A stretch of 64,000 nucleotides of DNA from Rhodococcus antarcticus. GTDB lineage: Bacteria > Actinomycetota > Actinomycetes > Mycobacteriales > Mycobacteriaceae. Position 1 is the stretch's first letter. The number at the start of each line of letters is the position of its first letter. The stretch is taken from positions 434,001-498,000 of the forward strand of contig NZ_CP110615.1 in the NCBI RefSeq assembly GCF_026153295.1. Reading direction: 5' to 3'. The notes beneath the pieces are model-generated. The model searched no databases and was not told where the DNA came from. It saw nothing but the letters and a program-made list of their open reading frames with translations. Made by a program: the position numbers and the translations under genes. Below, one piece after another: positions 29,313 through 39,018 of the stretch.

Positions 29313-30200
29313 CTGAGCGCTCCGGAACCGCACGGCGAGCCCGTCACCCCGCACCTCGGGGGTGGCGGGCTCGTCCGCGTCCGCCTGGACATCGCCTACG
29401 ACGGCACCGACTTCTCCGGGTGGGCCCGCCAGCCGGGTCTGCGCACGGTGCGTGGGGTGGTCGAGGACGGGCTGTCGACCGTGCTGCGGACCCCGGTCGA
29501 GCTCACGGTGGCCGGACGCACGGACGCGGGGGTCCACGCAGCCGGGCAGGTGGCCCACCTCGACCTCCCCACCGCGGTGCTGCCGGACGACCCGGACCGG
29601 CTCGTCCGGCGGCTGGCGCGGTTCCTGCCCGACGACGTCCGGGTGACCGGTGTGCGGGTGGTGCCCGACGCCTTCGACGCCCGGTTCGGGGCGCTGCGCC
29701 GGCACTACGCCTACCGGCTCGGAACCGCCCCGCACGGCAGCGACCCGGTGCGGAGCCGGGACACGGTCTCGTGGCCCCGGCCCCTGGACGTGGACGCGGT
29801 GCGCGAGGCCTCGGCGGGGCTGCTCGGGGAGCACGACTTCGCGGCGTTCTGCAAGCGACGGGAGGGGGCGAGCACCGTTCGCGAGCTGCAGCGGCTGGAC
29901 TGGTCGGCCGACGAGCCCGGGATCCTGGTGGCCAGGGTGAGCGCGGACGCGTTCTGCCACTCCATGGTCCGCAGCCTGGTCGGCGCCCTGCTCGCGGTGG
30001 GGGAGGGCCGGCGCACCCCGGCGTGGGCGGTGTCGCTGCTGGAGCTGCCCGCACGCTCGAGCTCGGTGGCGGTGGCCCCCGCCCACGGCCTCTCCCTCGT
30101 GGGCGTGGACTACCCCGCCGACGACGAGCTCGCGGCCCGGGTGCTGCGCACGCGCGCCGTGCGGGGTCCGGTGGCGCAGCCGCGGACGCGCCGGGGCTGA
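29313..30200 (+). CDS. truA: tRNA pseudouridine(38-40) synthase, non-canonical start
   Basis: Makes pseudouridine at positions 38-40 of the tRNA anticodon arm. The catalytic Asp is in [20 protein letters not shown] and [14 protein letters not shown] are also family features. The conserved N-terminus [17 protein letters not shown] has no in-frame ATG, GTG or TTG nearby upstream. The best candidate is CTG 29313 (reading [10 protein letters not shown]...), one base after the rplQ stop. The first in-frame GTG downstream would remove conserved residues. From the CTG the protein is 295 residues, normal for the family. The start is therefore tentative; the gene is not. Confidence 0.93.
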   Translation: MSAPEPHGEPVTPHLGGGGLVRVRLDIAYDGTDFSGWARQPGLRTVRGVVEDGLSTVLRTPVELTVAGRTDAGVHAAGQVAHLDLPTAVLPDDPDRLVRRLARFLPDDVRVTGVRVVPDAFDARFGALRRHYAYRLGTAPHGSDPVRSRDTVSWPRPLDVDAVREASAGLLGEHDFAAFCKRREGASTVRELQRLDWSADEPGILVARVSADAFCHSMVRSLVGALLAVGEGRRTPAWAVSLLELPARSSSVAVAPAHGLSLVGVDYPADDELAARVLRTRAVRGPVAQPRTRRG

Positions 30201-30224
30201 CCGGGGGGATCAGTCGCCCCGGCG
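30189..30224. terminator. Bidirectional hairpin at convergent truA / T7SS gene ends
   Basis: 9-bp stem CGCCGGGGC / GCCCCGGCG (30189-30197 with 30216-30224). Its loop holds both stop codons, that of truA on plus and that of the minus-strand gene. It probably ends transcription from both sides. Confidence 0.6.
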
Positions 30225-30962
30225 CACCGGTCCGAGCAGGGCGGACTCCAGCGGGGTGGTGACCAGCCGCAGGGGCAGCCAGAGGTCCGTGCCGATCGCG
30301 GCCAGCCCGTCGTCGGTGAGCGTGGCGAGGCTCTGCACCGCCGAGGGGCGCAGCCGCCACATTCGACCGGCGAGCTGGGCCTGGCCGACCGGCAGGCGCT
30401 GGACGAGCGCGAGGTCTGCGCCGGAGGCCGTGGTGCCCACCTGTGGGTGCAGGTAGGGGAGCACGTACGCGGTGGTCTGCCACCCGCTGCGCGGGGGGTA
30501 CAGCTCCTGGGGCACGGCGCTGCCGTCGTGCACCACCAGCAGCGGGTGGTCCTCGCTCGGGCGCGGCAGCGTGTCGGGCTGCAGCCCCCGCAGCTGCACC
30601 GGACCGGTGGGGTCGGTGTCGCGGCCGCCCGGCGAGCTGCCCGTCGCCCGCAGGACGGGTGCCCACGCGGCCGGACGTCCCGTGGCGATGACGACGGCAG
30701 CTCCCGTGGCGGCAGCGCGGAGCACCACCTGGCGGGCCAGGTAGAGCCCACCGAGCAGGACCACCCGGGTCGGGGTGGAGCGCAGCAGGTTGAGCTGGAC
30801 CGCTCCGCCGTTCTGGTCGGAGCCGAGCACGACGCCGCCACGGTCGCCGGTGAGGCTGAGCCGGTCGAGCGCGGCCGGTGGCACGAGGAAGTCCGGGCCC
30901 AGTCCGCGCAAGCCACCGATCCGTTCCTGCGAGCGGCTGCTGGCGCGCACCGGCCGGGTCAC
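30210..30962 (-). CDS. Uncharacterised ESX-linked protein downstream of eccE
   Basis: I do not recognise this 250-residue protein. It starts GTG at 30962, overlapping the eccE stop by four bases, so it is co-translated with eccE and probably serves the same secretion system. It has no signal peptide or clear membrane segment. The middle (about residues 45-95) alternates short strands and helices: GGVVLGSDQNG, TRVVLLGGLYLARQVVLRAA, AAVVIATGRP. This looks like part of a Rossmann-type alpha/beta fold, but without a P-loop. A nucleotide-domain remnant or an EccE partner is possible. It converges with truA. Confidence 0.88.
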   Translation of the reverse strand: MTRPVRASSRSQERIGGLRGLGPDFLVPPAALDRLSLTGDRGGVVLGSDQNGGAVQLNLLRSTPTRVVLLGGLYLARQVVLRAAATGAAVVIATGRPAAWAPVLRATGSSPGGRDTDPTGPVQLRGLQPDTLPRPSEDHPLLVVHDGSAVPQELYPPRSGWQTTAYVLPYLHPQVGTTASGADLALVQRLPVGQAQLAGRMWRLRPSAVQSLATLTDDGLAAIGTDLWLPLRLVTTPLESALLGPVRRGD

Positions 30963-32569
30963 GCGGTACCCCCCACCGGCAGGGTCGCGGTCACGGCCGC
31001 GGCCTGCTGCCCGTTGAGCGGCGTGAGGGTGACGCCGGAGCCCGCGGCGCGCTCACGGAGCACGACCTCCGCCGAGCTGAGCTCGCCCGGGGTCCTGGCC
31101 GAGAGGCGGACCAGGCCTCGCAGCCCGACGCTGCCGTCGTCCGTGCCGGGGCTGAGCGCGAGGGCGACCGTGGTGGACAGCGCGCGCACGCTGGTGAGGG
31201 CGTCGAGGCCGCCGGGAGATCCGTGCCACCCGCTGATCGCGTAGCTCGAGTGGCCGATCCCGCCGCTCGTCACCCCGTTCCAGCGCTCGCGCAGCCCGAC
31301 CTGCTGGCCGCGGCCGGCGGCGCCGGTGAGCTCGGCGCACGACAGCGCGGCACGCAGCAGCTCGTCGGTGTCGAGCACCCGGCTGTTGAGCCCCGCCGCG
31401 TCCAGGGCCCCGCGGACCCGAGACACAGCGCCGAGCAGGGCCCGGTGGGCGCCGGGGACGCCCCCGCCCCGCTCGCGGACGGCCCCGGGACAGCGCCGGG
31501 GGTCGAGACGGACCGCGACCCAGGTGCTGCGGCGGGCGACGGCCGGAAGCGGCCCCAGCACCTGGTGGTAGGCGGCGAGGGCAGGCGAGTCGGGGGGCAG
31601 TGTCGAGCTGCCGGGGTAGCAGTGCCAGACGACCTGGATGCCGTCGAGCACCACGCCCCGGTCCTGCAGGCACCCGGCCAGCGACGACAGCGGGACGTCG
31701 GTGTGTGCACCCACCGGGGAGATCATGGCGGGCAGCGGGTCGACGAGCACGGCGGCCGTCCACGTCCCCTGGTGCCAGGCGAGCCCGATCGGCTTCTTCT
31801 CGTGGTCGGTGGTGCTGGCCACGACGAGGTCGGTGACGAGCAGGCGAAGCAGCGCCACCCGGGCGTCCTCCGGGCCGATCAGCACGGTCGTCCCCGAGCG
31901 TGCGAGGTCCACGCTGTCGTCCTGCGGCACCGTGGGGTCGACCCGCCGCTGGTGCGGCCGCACCAGGTAGCGGGCCACGATCGACGTCCACTGGGTGATC
32001 CACCGGCCGTGCCAGCGCGACCCTGCCCCGACCAGGGCCAGCAGTCCCACCACGACCGCGGCGGGCCAGAGCGCACGGTCGACGGCGAGCAGCACGACGG
32101 CGACGGCCGCCCCGACCTCGACCAGCACGACGTTCGTGAGGGGGAGCTGCCCGAAGCTCGCCCCGATGGTCCGACGGCGGACCCCGTCGGCGTCGCCCCG
32201 CGGGCCGCTGCGCCGACCGGCCGGCACCGGCGGTGCCGGTCGGGTGCGGACGGCGGTGCTGCCCGGGCCGCGCCCCTGCTGCGGGGCGGCACCCGGTCCG
32301 GGGACGGCACGGGGATCGGCGCGTCCCGGGGGCGGGGCAGGGGGGCCGGGACGGTGGGCGCCGGGCGGTGGAGCCTGGCCGGGCCGGGCGTGACCGGGCT
32401 GGGGCGGCCCGGCGGCGCGACGACCGGGCGGGCCCATCGGCGGACGGGGCGGCTGGCTCGGGGGCGGACCCTGCGGACCCGGCGGCCGGGGAGGCTGGGC
32501 ACCCGGCTGGGCGGCGGACGGTGGGGGGCTTCCGTGCCGCCCCGGGGGACCTGCTCCGGGTGCGGTCAT
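30959..32569 (-). CDS. eccE: Type VII secretion protein EccE
   Basis: EccE is a peripheral component of the T7SS inner-membrane complex. ATG 32569 gives 536 residues. The first 125 or so form a Pro/Gly-rich cytosolic tail. Two membrane segments follow (LTNVVLVEVGAAVAVVLLAV and ALWPAAVVVGLLALVGAG), then a C-terminal domain of about 350 residues with RPHQRRVDPTVP, TDHEKKPIGLAW and GQQVGLRERWNG. The frame is open further upstream to 32716, with no conserved content. It is divergent from eccB with 160 bases between. M. tuberculosis ESX-4 lacks EccE, so its presence is notable. Confidence 0.9.
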   Translation of the reverse strand: MTAPGAGPPGRHGSPPPSAAQPGAQPPRPPGPQGPPPSQPPRPPMGPPGRRAAGPPQPGHARPGQAPPPGAHRPGPPAPPPGRADPRAVPGPGAAPQQGRGPGSTAVRTRPAPPVPAGRRSGPRGDADGVRRRTIGASFGQLPLTNVVLVEVGAAVAVVLLAVDRALWPAAVVVGLLALVGAGSRWHGRWITQWTSIVARYLVRPHQRRVDPTVPQDDSVDLARSGTTVLIGPEDARVALLRLLVTDLVVASTTDHEKKPIGLAWHQGTWTAAVLVDPLPAMISPVGAHTDVPLSSLAGCLQDRGVVLDGIQVVWHCYPGSSTLPPDSPALAAYHQVLGPLPAVARRSTWVAVRLDPRRCPGAVRERGGGVPGAHRALLGAVSRVRGALDAAGLNSRVLDTDELLRAALSCAELTGAAGRGQQVGLRERWNGVTSGGIGHSSYAISGWHGSPGGLDALTSVRALSTTVALALSPGTDDGSVGLRGLVRLSARTPGELSSAEVVLRERAAGSGVTLTPLNGQQAAAVTATLPVGGTA

Positions 32570-32729
32570 GTCGTGCGGCGCTCCCCGACGTCCCGCGTCG
32601 ACCGGTGCCGACGGCTGCCCCACCGGGAGCGCGGCGGGCCCGGGTCCCGGCCAGCCGGAAACCCGGACCGGCACCGCCCCCCGGTCTAGTGTCTGGCACC
32701 GTACAGCGCGCAGCACACGGGGAGGGTGG

Positions 32730-34277
32730 ATGGCGGCAACGCCGACGACGAAGTCTCAGGTCCAGGCGTACCGCTTCGTGCTCCGCCGCATGGAGCACGC
32801 CCTGGTCCGCAAGGACGCCGTCATGCTCCACGACCCGATGCGCACGCAGGTGCGCGCGACGGCCGTGGGGATCATCCTCGGCATCCTGGGCCTCGCGGGC
32901 TTTGCGCTGTTCTCCGTCTTCCGCCCCGCCGAGACCATCGACCAGGCCACGATCCTGGTCAGCAAGACCTCCACCCAGACCTTCGTCGTGGTGCCCGACG
33001 AGAACGGCACGCGGGTCCTGCACCCCGTCTACAACCTGGCCTCGGCGCGCCTCATCGCCGGGCAGCCGGCCCCCTTCACCCTGGTGGACGACGCGGCGCT
33101 CGACACCCTGCCGCGAGGTGCCGAGCTCGGCATCGTCGGCGGACCGGACGTGCTGCCGGCGGCAGGTGACCGTCCGTCAGCGGTGTGGACGGTGTGCGAC
33201 GACGTGCTCGGCGACACGAGCGCCCCGAGCGCAGCCCTCACGCTGTCGACGACGGTGCTCTCCGGTGGCCTGGGCGGCGGTGCCGACCCGCTCACCGACG
33301 GCGGCTCGCTGCTCGTCTCGGCCCCCGGTGGTGCCACCCAGCTGCTGTTCACCTCCGGCGCCGGCGTGGTGCGCGCAGGTGTCGACCTCCGCGACACGGC
33401 GACCGCACGTGCCCTGAACCTGACCGGGACGGTGCCGCGGCCGGTCAGCGAGGGGCTGCTCAACACCGTTCCCGAGGTCGCGCCCCTCGTCGTGCCGGAC
33501 GTCCCCGGCAAGGGCAGCACCCCGGCCTACACGCGTGCCCTCGGACCGGGTCTCGCCGTCGGCAAGGTCATCAGCGTCCAGGACTCCGGCGGCTCCACCC
33601 CCTACGTGCTCCTGCTGGACGGGGTCCAGAAGGTGAGCCCGGTCGTGGCCGCGCTGCTGCAGTTCGTCTCCGGCGACGTGACACCGGTGCAGGCGGACGT
33701 CTTCGTCGCCGCTCCCGACGTCGCCGAGCCGGGTCGGCTCGACCTCACCCGCTACCCGCTGGAGGTGCCCCGGACGATGGACGCGGGCGACGCCCGCGTC
33801 AGCTGCCTGTCCTGGGACGGCACGAGCGCCGCGACGGCCGCGGACGCCAGCTCTTTCGACCCGGTGCTCACCCTGCGCGCCGGCAACCGGCTCCCCCTGC
33901 CGGCGGGCGCCCGCGCCGTGCCGCTGGCCGGCGCCGACGACAGGCCGGGCGGCGCGAGCCCGGCGGGTGGGTTCCACCTCGACTCGTTCTACGTGCAGCC
34001 GGGTCGCGCCTCGGTGGTCCAGACGATCGCGGGCGGTCAGCCGCTCGGAGTGGGCACCCGCTACCTGGTGGCGGACACCGGCACCCGGTTCGGGATCCCG
34101 GACAAGGAGACGGCCGGTGTTCTCGGCCTGGGCACGGTGACCAGCCCGGCGCCCGAGTCGGTGGTGGCCCTGCTGCCCCAGGGGATCGAGCTCAGCGCCG
34201 CCAACGCCCGGCAGTCGCACAACGGCGTGGCCCCGGATCCGGCGGCCGAGCCGTTCGCGGCTCCGGCGGGCAGCTAG
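32730..34277 (+). CDS. eccB: Type VII secretion protein EccB
   Basis: EccB is the periplasmic-facing component of the ESX membrane complex. ATG 32730 follows GGGGAGGG and gives 515 residues. N-terminal signature SQVQAYRFVLRRMEHALVR, a single membrane segment near residues 45-70 (VGIILGILGLAGFALFSVF), then the repeat-containing extracytoplasmic domain. Cys pairs such as WTVCDD and VSCLSWD are in place for a disulfide. A possible -10 TAGTGT lies at 32687-32692. The frame runs open upstream of the ATG without conservation. Confidence 0.96.
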   Translation: MAATPTTKSQVQAYRFVLRRMEHALVRKDAVMLHDPMRTQVRATAVGIILGILGLAGFALFSVFRPAETIDQATILVSKTSTQTFVVVPDENGTRVLHPVYNLASARLIAGQPAPFTLVDDAALDTLPRGAELGIVGGPDVLPAAGDRPSAVWTVCDDVLGDTSAPSAALTLSTTVLSGGLGGGADPLTDGGSLLVSAPGGATQLLFTSGAGVVRAGVDLRDTATARALNLTGTVPRPVSEGLLNTVPEVAPLVVPDVPGKGSTPAYTRALGPGLAVGKVISVQDSGGSTPYVLLLDGVQKVSPVVAALLQFVSGDVTPVQADVFVAAPDVAEPGRLDLTRYPLEVPRTMDAGDARVSCLSWDGTSAATAADASSFDPVLTLRAGNRLPLPAGARAVPLAGADDRPGGASPAGGFHLDSFYVQPGRASVVQTIAGGQPLGVGTRYLVADTGTRFGIPDKETAGVLGLGTVTSPAPESVVALLPQGIELSAANARQSHNGVAPDPAAEPFAAPAGS

Positions 34278-34354
34278 CCGCCCGGGCGGAACCACGCCGG
34301 GCGGTCGACCGTCGCAGAAGGAGCGGCACCGGCCGCCACACGAGGGGAGGCGCC

Positions 34355-34769
34355 GTGAGGGTGGACACCGCCGGGCACGACAGCGAGGCCGTGGGCAGGC
34401 GCACAGCGCAGCTCGACGCCATGGCCGACGACGCGCGCACCGTCCTCGGGAAGGTCCGTTCCGCAGCGTCGGACGCAGCTCGGTGGGCGGTCCCCGGCGA
34501 CGTTCGGGCAGCCGGCCTCCCGCCCGCCGCGGTCGCGCTGCTGGACGCCGTCGCCGCGACCACGGAGGCCGCGACCACCGCTCTCGCCGCCCGGACGCAG
34601 GAGCTGCGCGACCAGGCCTTGCGGGCCCGGGAGATCGACCAGCACACGGCCGACCGCATCCGGGCCCTGCCGGCCGACCTGCACCCGGCGCCCCCCGCCC
34701 ACCCCTGGGGTGGGGGCACGCACGGTGGCCGCCACCCGTCCGGCGGCAACCCCGGGGGAGGCGGTCGGC

Positions 34770-34777
<8 letters not shown>
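34355..34777 (+). CDS. EspC-like helical T7SS-associated protein
   Basis: A 140-residue protein, mostly alpha-helical: MRVDTAGHDSEAVGRRTAQL, a middle AAGLPPAAVALLDAVAATTE, and a final helix ELRDQALRAREIDQHTAD, then a Gly/His/Pro-rich tail. This layout resembles the EspC-type (DUF2580) family exported by ESX systems. I see no WxG and no clear YxxxD/E motif. The GTG start follows GAGGGGAGG. Its end overlaps the next gene by 8 bases, so the pair may fold together. Function is inferred from context. Confidence 0.8.
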
Positions 34778-35891
<1,114 letters not shown>

Positions 35892-35893
35892 GC

Positions 35894-37306
35894 TCAGCTG
35901 CTGCACCGCCGGGACCGCTGGACGGCGTTCAGCACGGCGAAGGTGACCAGCACGGTGCCCAGCGCTGCGGCCGAGCCGATGAAGGCGACCGCGCGCGGCC
36001 TCGAGCTGGGCGTGGGGGGCGCCGGCGGGACGACGAACGCCGCGCTCGTCTGGTCCATGCCCTGGGGAGCGATCGCCGCGGGGAGCACGGTGACGGCGGC
36101 CGCGGGGTCCACCACGCCGTGGCCGACGAGCTCGTCGAACCCTCCGGCCGGGGCCTGGGCGGTGGCCTCGATGCGCGCCATCACCTGGCGCGGGGTCAGC
36201 TCGGGGAAGCGGGCGCGCACCAGGGCCACCGTGCCGGCGACGTAGGGGGTGGCGAAGCTCGTGCCCTGGATCGGTCCGGGTGCGCCGTTGCCGGCCGGGG
36301 CGAGCTGGTTGACGAGCGCGGGCCCGCCCACGGGGTTGAGCGAGACGGTGCCCTCCCCGGGGGCGGCCACGTCCACCCACGGGCCGGCCAGGGTGAACGG
36401 CGAGGGCCGGCCGTCCTCGCCGACCGAGCCCACCGCGAGCACGTAGTCGTCCCACCACGCCGGGCTCACGGCGGTGACGGGCGGGGTCACGCCGTCGGAG
36501 GGGTTGGCCCTGCAGTCCCCGCTCGGCTCGGCGTTGCCCGCCGCGGCCACGACGACGACCTTCTTGACGTCCACGGCGTACTGCAGGGCCGCGCCCACCT
36601 GGTCGTCGCTGCCCAGGGCCGCGCCGGCCACGCCACAGGCCGCCTCGGAGATGTTGATGACCGTGGCTCCCTGGTCGGCCGCCCACACGATCGACCTGGC
36701 CAGGGTGCTGAGGTCGCCCGGCTGGCCCTTCCTGCCGGGCGGCTGGCTCGTGGTCGTCTCGTACAGCGCGCTGTACTGGCGCACGCTGAGGATGGTGGCG
36801 TCCGGGGCCACCCCGGCGTAGCCCGACGGGTCGGTCGGGTCGCCCGGTGCCGCCGGCTTGGCGCCGATCTGGCTCGCGACGATGGTGCCGTGGCCGTCGC
36901 AGTCGGTGCGCCCGTCGGTACCGGCGACGTAGTCGCCGCCCGGGGCGACGGTGAGCCGGGGGAGCGGGTTCACGCCGGTGTCGATCACGGCGACCACCTG
37001 CCCTGCGCCGCGACCGAACTTCCACGCCGCCTCGTAGCCCAGCTGCCGCTGGGCCCAGGGCTTGGTGACGATGGACGGCGTCGTGCTCGCGGTGCCAGCC
37101 AGGCAGGCCGTGGTCTGCGCCGCCGCCGGGTCGGGTGTGGGGGGTGTCGATGCGGGCAGCACCCCGAGCGGACCGGGCCCCACCGGGGCGGTCGGCTGGG
37201 CGCTCGCGGTACCGGCGCCCAGAGCGGCGGGGGACACCGCGAGCACGGCCACGACGACCAGGGCGGCAGCGCGCCGAGCAGCCGCCCTGCGTCCCCCGGG
37301 CCGCAC
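35894..37306 (-). CDS. mycP: Mycosin, T7SS subtilisin-like protease
   Basis: MycP is a membrane-anchored serine protease needed for a stable, working ESX complex. 470 residues from GTG 37306. Signal peptide at residues 1-36 (RRAAALVVVAVLAVSPAALGAGTASA). Catalytic residues Asp109 (VIDTG), His139 (DGHGT) and Ser350 (GTSFATP), with oxyanion Asn258 (AAGN). A C-terminal membrane anchor (AFIGSAAALGTVLVTFAVL) is followed by basic residues. It begins one base after the eccD stop and is co-transcribed with it. Confidence 0.97.
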   Translation of the reverse strand: MRPGGRRAAARRAAALVVVAVLAVSPAALGAGTASAQPTAPVGPGPLGVLPASTPPTPDPAAAQTTACLAGTASTTPSIVTKPWAQRQLGYEAAWKFGRGAGQVVAVIDTGVNPLPRLTVAPGGDYVAGTDGRTDCDGHGTIVASQIGAKPAAPGDPTDPSGYAGVAPDATILSVRQYSALYETTTSQPPGRKGQPGDLSTLARSIVWAADQGATVINISEAACGVAGAALGSDDQVGAALQYAVDVKKVVVVAAAGNAEPSGDCRANPSDGVTPPVTAVSPAWWDDYVLAVGSVGEDGRPSPFTLAGPWVDVAAPGEGTVSLNPVGGPALVNQLAPAGNGAPGPIQGTSFATPYVAGTVALVRARFPELTPRQVMARIEATAQAPAGGFDELVGHGVVDPAAAVTVLPAAIAPQGMDQTSAAFVVPPAPPTPSSRPRAVAFIGSAAALGTVLVTFAVLNAVQRSRRCSS

Positions 37307-37307
37307 G

Positions 37308-38762
37308 TCAGAGCCCGCGCATCGTCGCGTAGAGGTCCATCACGCCCAGGGCCAGCGGCAGCACGGCCGCGATGAGCAGCGCCTCGAGCACCTCGACGGC
37401 GCGGCGCATCGGCGGGGAGAAGCGCTGGCGGGGGAACACCACACCGAGGACGAGCGCGACCACGCCGAGCGCCACCGTCGCGCCGAAGACCAGGACGAGG
37501 CGGGTCGAGTCGTCCGCACCGACCATCCAGCCGATGACGAGACCGCCGGCGGTGAGCAGCCCGGCCGAGAGCAGGGCCACCGCCTGCACCCCGTTCGCGT
37601 AGGTGCGGGCACGCAGCATGAGCACGGCGGCCACGGTGGCGGCCAGCACCACCCCGACCGTGCCGTGCGGGCCGGCCAGCAGCCCGCCGACGGCAGCGGC
37701 CGAGCCGAACCCCACCACGAGACCCGTCAGGTACTGGTGGCCGAGGGCCGCCTGTCGCTCGATCGTGATGAAGTCCGGGAAGTCCGCCGTGTCGTCCTCG
37801 TTGAGCTCCCGCGCGGTGGTGGGGACGGCCGGGAGCGGCAGCCGCGCGAGCTGGATGGTCAGCCGCGGCGCGAAGGACAGCCCCACCAGGGCCACCGCCG
37901 CCGTCCCCGCCGCGATGCCCGCCACGGGGTGGGCCACCAGCACGGCCACCAGGCTCGCCCCGGCCCCGAGCAGCGAGGCGGTGGCCGCAGCGGTGAAGAC
38001 GGTGACCCCTGCGCGCAGGAGACCGGTGGCCGCGGCGGCGAACACCACCACCGCCACGAACGCGAGCAGCAGGTTCGGACGGCCGGGGCCGTCCGGCACG
38101 CCGTAGAGCCCGGCCACGAAGGCCAGCGGGAGCGCGGTCGCGGCGAGGACCGTGCCGGCGCTCGGGTCGCGGTAGACCCGGCTGAGGACGGCGCCCACGG
38201 CGACCAGCAGCACGCCGACCACCCCGGCGGTGACCGCCTCGGCCAGGCCGGGGCCGGCCAGGTACAGGGCGACGGCCGCGGCGAGCAGCGCGGCGACGGC
38301 GGCGCCCGCCCCGAGGGCCCGCGCGGTCGCCTCGGTCCAGGGGCGGTAGCTGCCCGGCGTGCTCAGGGCGACGGCATCGATCACGTCGTCGAACAGCGGC
38401 GGGGGCGGGGACTCGGCGCGCTTGCACAGCTGCAGCAGCTCCCCGTCCAGGACGCCCGACCCGGTCAGCGTGCGGGAGCTCTCCAACGGCGCCTGCCCCA
38501 GGCGGGCCAGGGCCCACCCGCCGTGCCGCGCCCCGCCGTCCGGGGTGGACTCGCGCGCCATCTCCAGCAGCATGGGAAGCAGGTCGGCCACCGCGACGTC
38601 CGAGGGCAGGGCGACGTCGATGCGGGTGCGGGGTGCCACCACGGTGACCCGACTGAACACGGCGGCACCGCCACCCGTGGCTGCACGCCCGGCGGGGGCC
38701 GGCGGGGTGGAGGCCGCTGCGCTGGAGCCCGCTGCGCCGGAGCCCGTCGTGGCTGCCGTCAT
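37308..38762 (-). CDS. eccD: Type VII secretion integral membrane protein EccD
   Basis: EccD forms the membrane vestibule of the ESX complex. ATG 38762 gives 484 residues; a GTG two codons upstream is possible, and the longer open frame to 39332 is antisense to eccC and not conserved. An N-terminal ubiquitin-like domain (FSRVTVVAPRTRIDVALP, then ADLLPMLLEMA) leads into about eleven membrane segments, Ala/Val-rich, ending VLPLALGVMDLYATMRGL. The cytosolic loop TARELNEDDTADFPDFI is typical. Divergent from eccC with a 256-base gap; mycP follows. Confidence 0.95.
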   Translation of the reverse strand: MTAATTGSGAAGSSAAASTPPAPAGRAATGGGAAVFSRVTVVAPRTRIDVALPSDVAVADLLPMLLEMARESTPDGGARHGGWALARLGQAPLESSRTLTGSGVLDGELLQLCKRAESPPPPLFDDVIDAVALSTPGSYRPWTEATARALGAGAAVAALLAAAVALYLAGPGLAEAVTAGVVGVLLVAVGAVLSRVYRDPSAGTVLAATALPLAFVAGLYGVPDGPGRPNLLLAFVAVVVFAAAATGLLRAGVTVFTAAATASLLGAGASLVAVLVAHPVAGIAAGTAAVALVGLSFAPRLTIQLARLPLPAVPTTARELNEDDTADFPDFITIERQAALGHQYLTGLVVGFGSAAAVGGLLAGPHGTVGVVLAATVAAVLMLRARTYANGVQAVALLSAGLLTAGGLVIGWMVGADDSTRLVLVFGATVALGVVALVLGVVFPRQRFSPPMRRAVEVLEALLIAAVLPLALGVMDLYATMRGL

Positions 38763-38865
38763 CGTCACTGCCGCTCCGCCCCCGCCGGGCGTGGGTACCC
38801 GGCTGTCATCGTCGTGTCCCGCCCGTCCCGGCCCCGGCGGCGCTGCACGCAGGTGTGCGCGGAAG

Positions 38866-38896
38866 CGGACTGTGGGGGCGGGCTCGGCCCTAGTAT
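38866..38896 (+). promoter_or_regulatory. Possible eccC promoter
   Basis: TAGTAT (38891-38896) is a good -10. CGGACT (38866-38871) is a partial -35, with 19 bases between. The leader to eccC would be about 115 bases. The eccD-eccC divergent gap (38763-39018) holds no other clear feature. Confidence 0.4.
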
Positions 38897-39018
38897 GACC
38901 GGGCTCGGCCGCCGTGGACGCGGTTCGGCGGAGCCCGGATCCGATCAGGTGACCCGGGTGGGGCCCGGGCCGGGGGAGCACCTGGTCGGTCGACGCAGGT
39001 GACGGGGGAGTCGCAGCG

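Noticed and set aside
37062-39002. A 646-codon plus-strand frame antisense to eccD
   Set aside because: EccD has clear membrane helices and a ubiquitin-like domain on the minus strand; the plus frame is Arg/Gly/His-rich with no domain.
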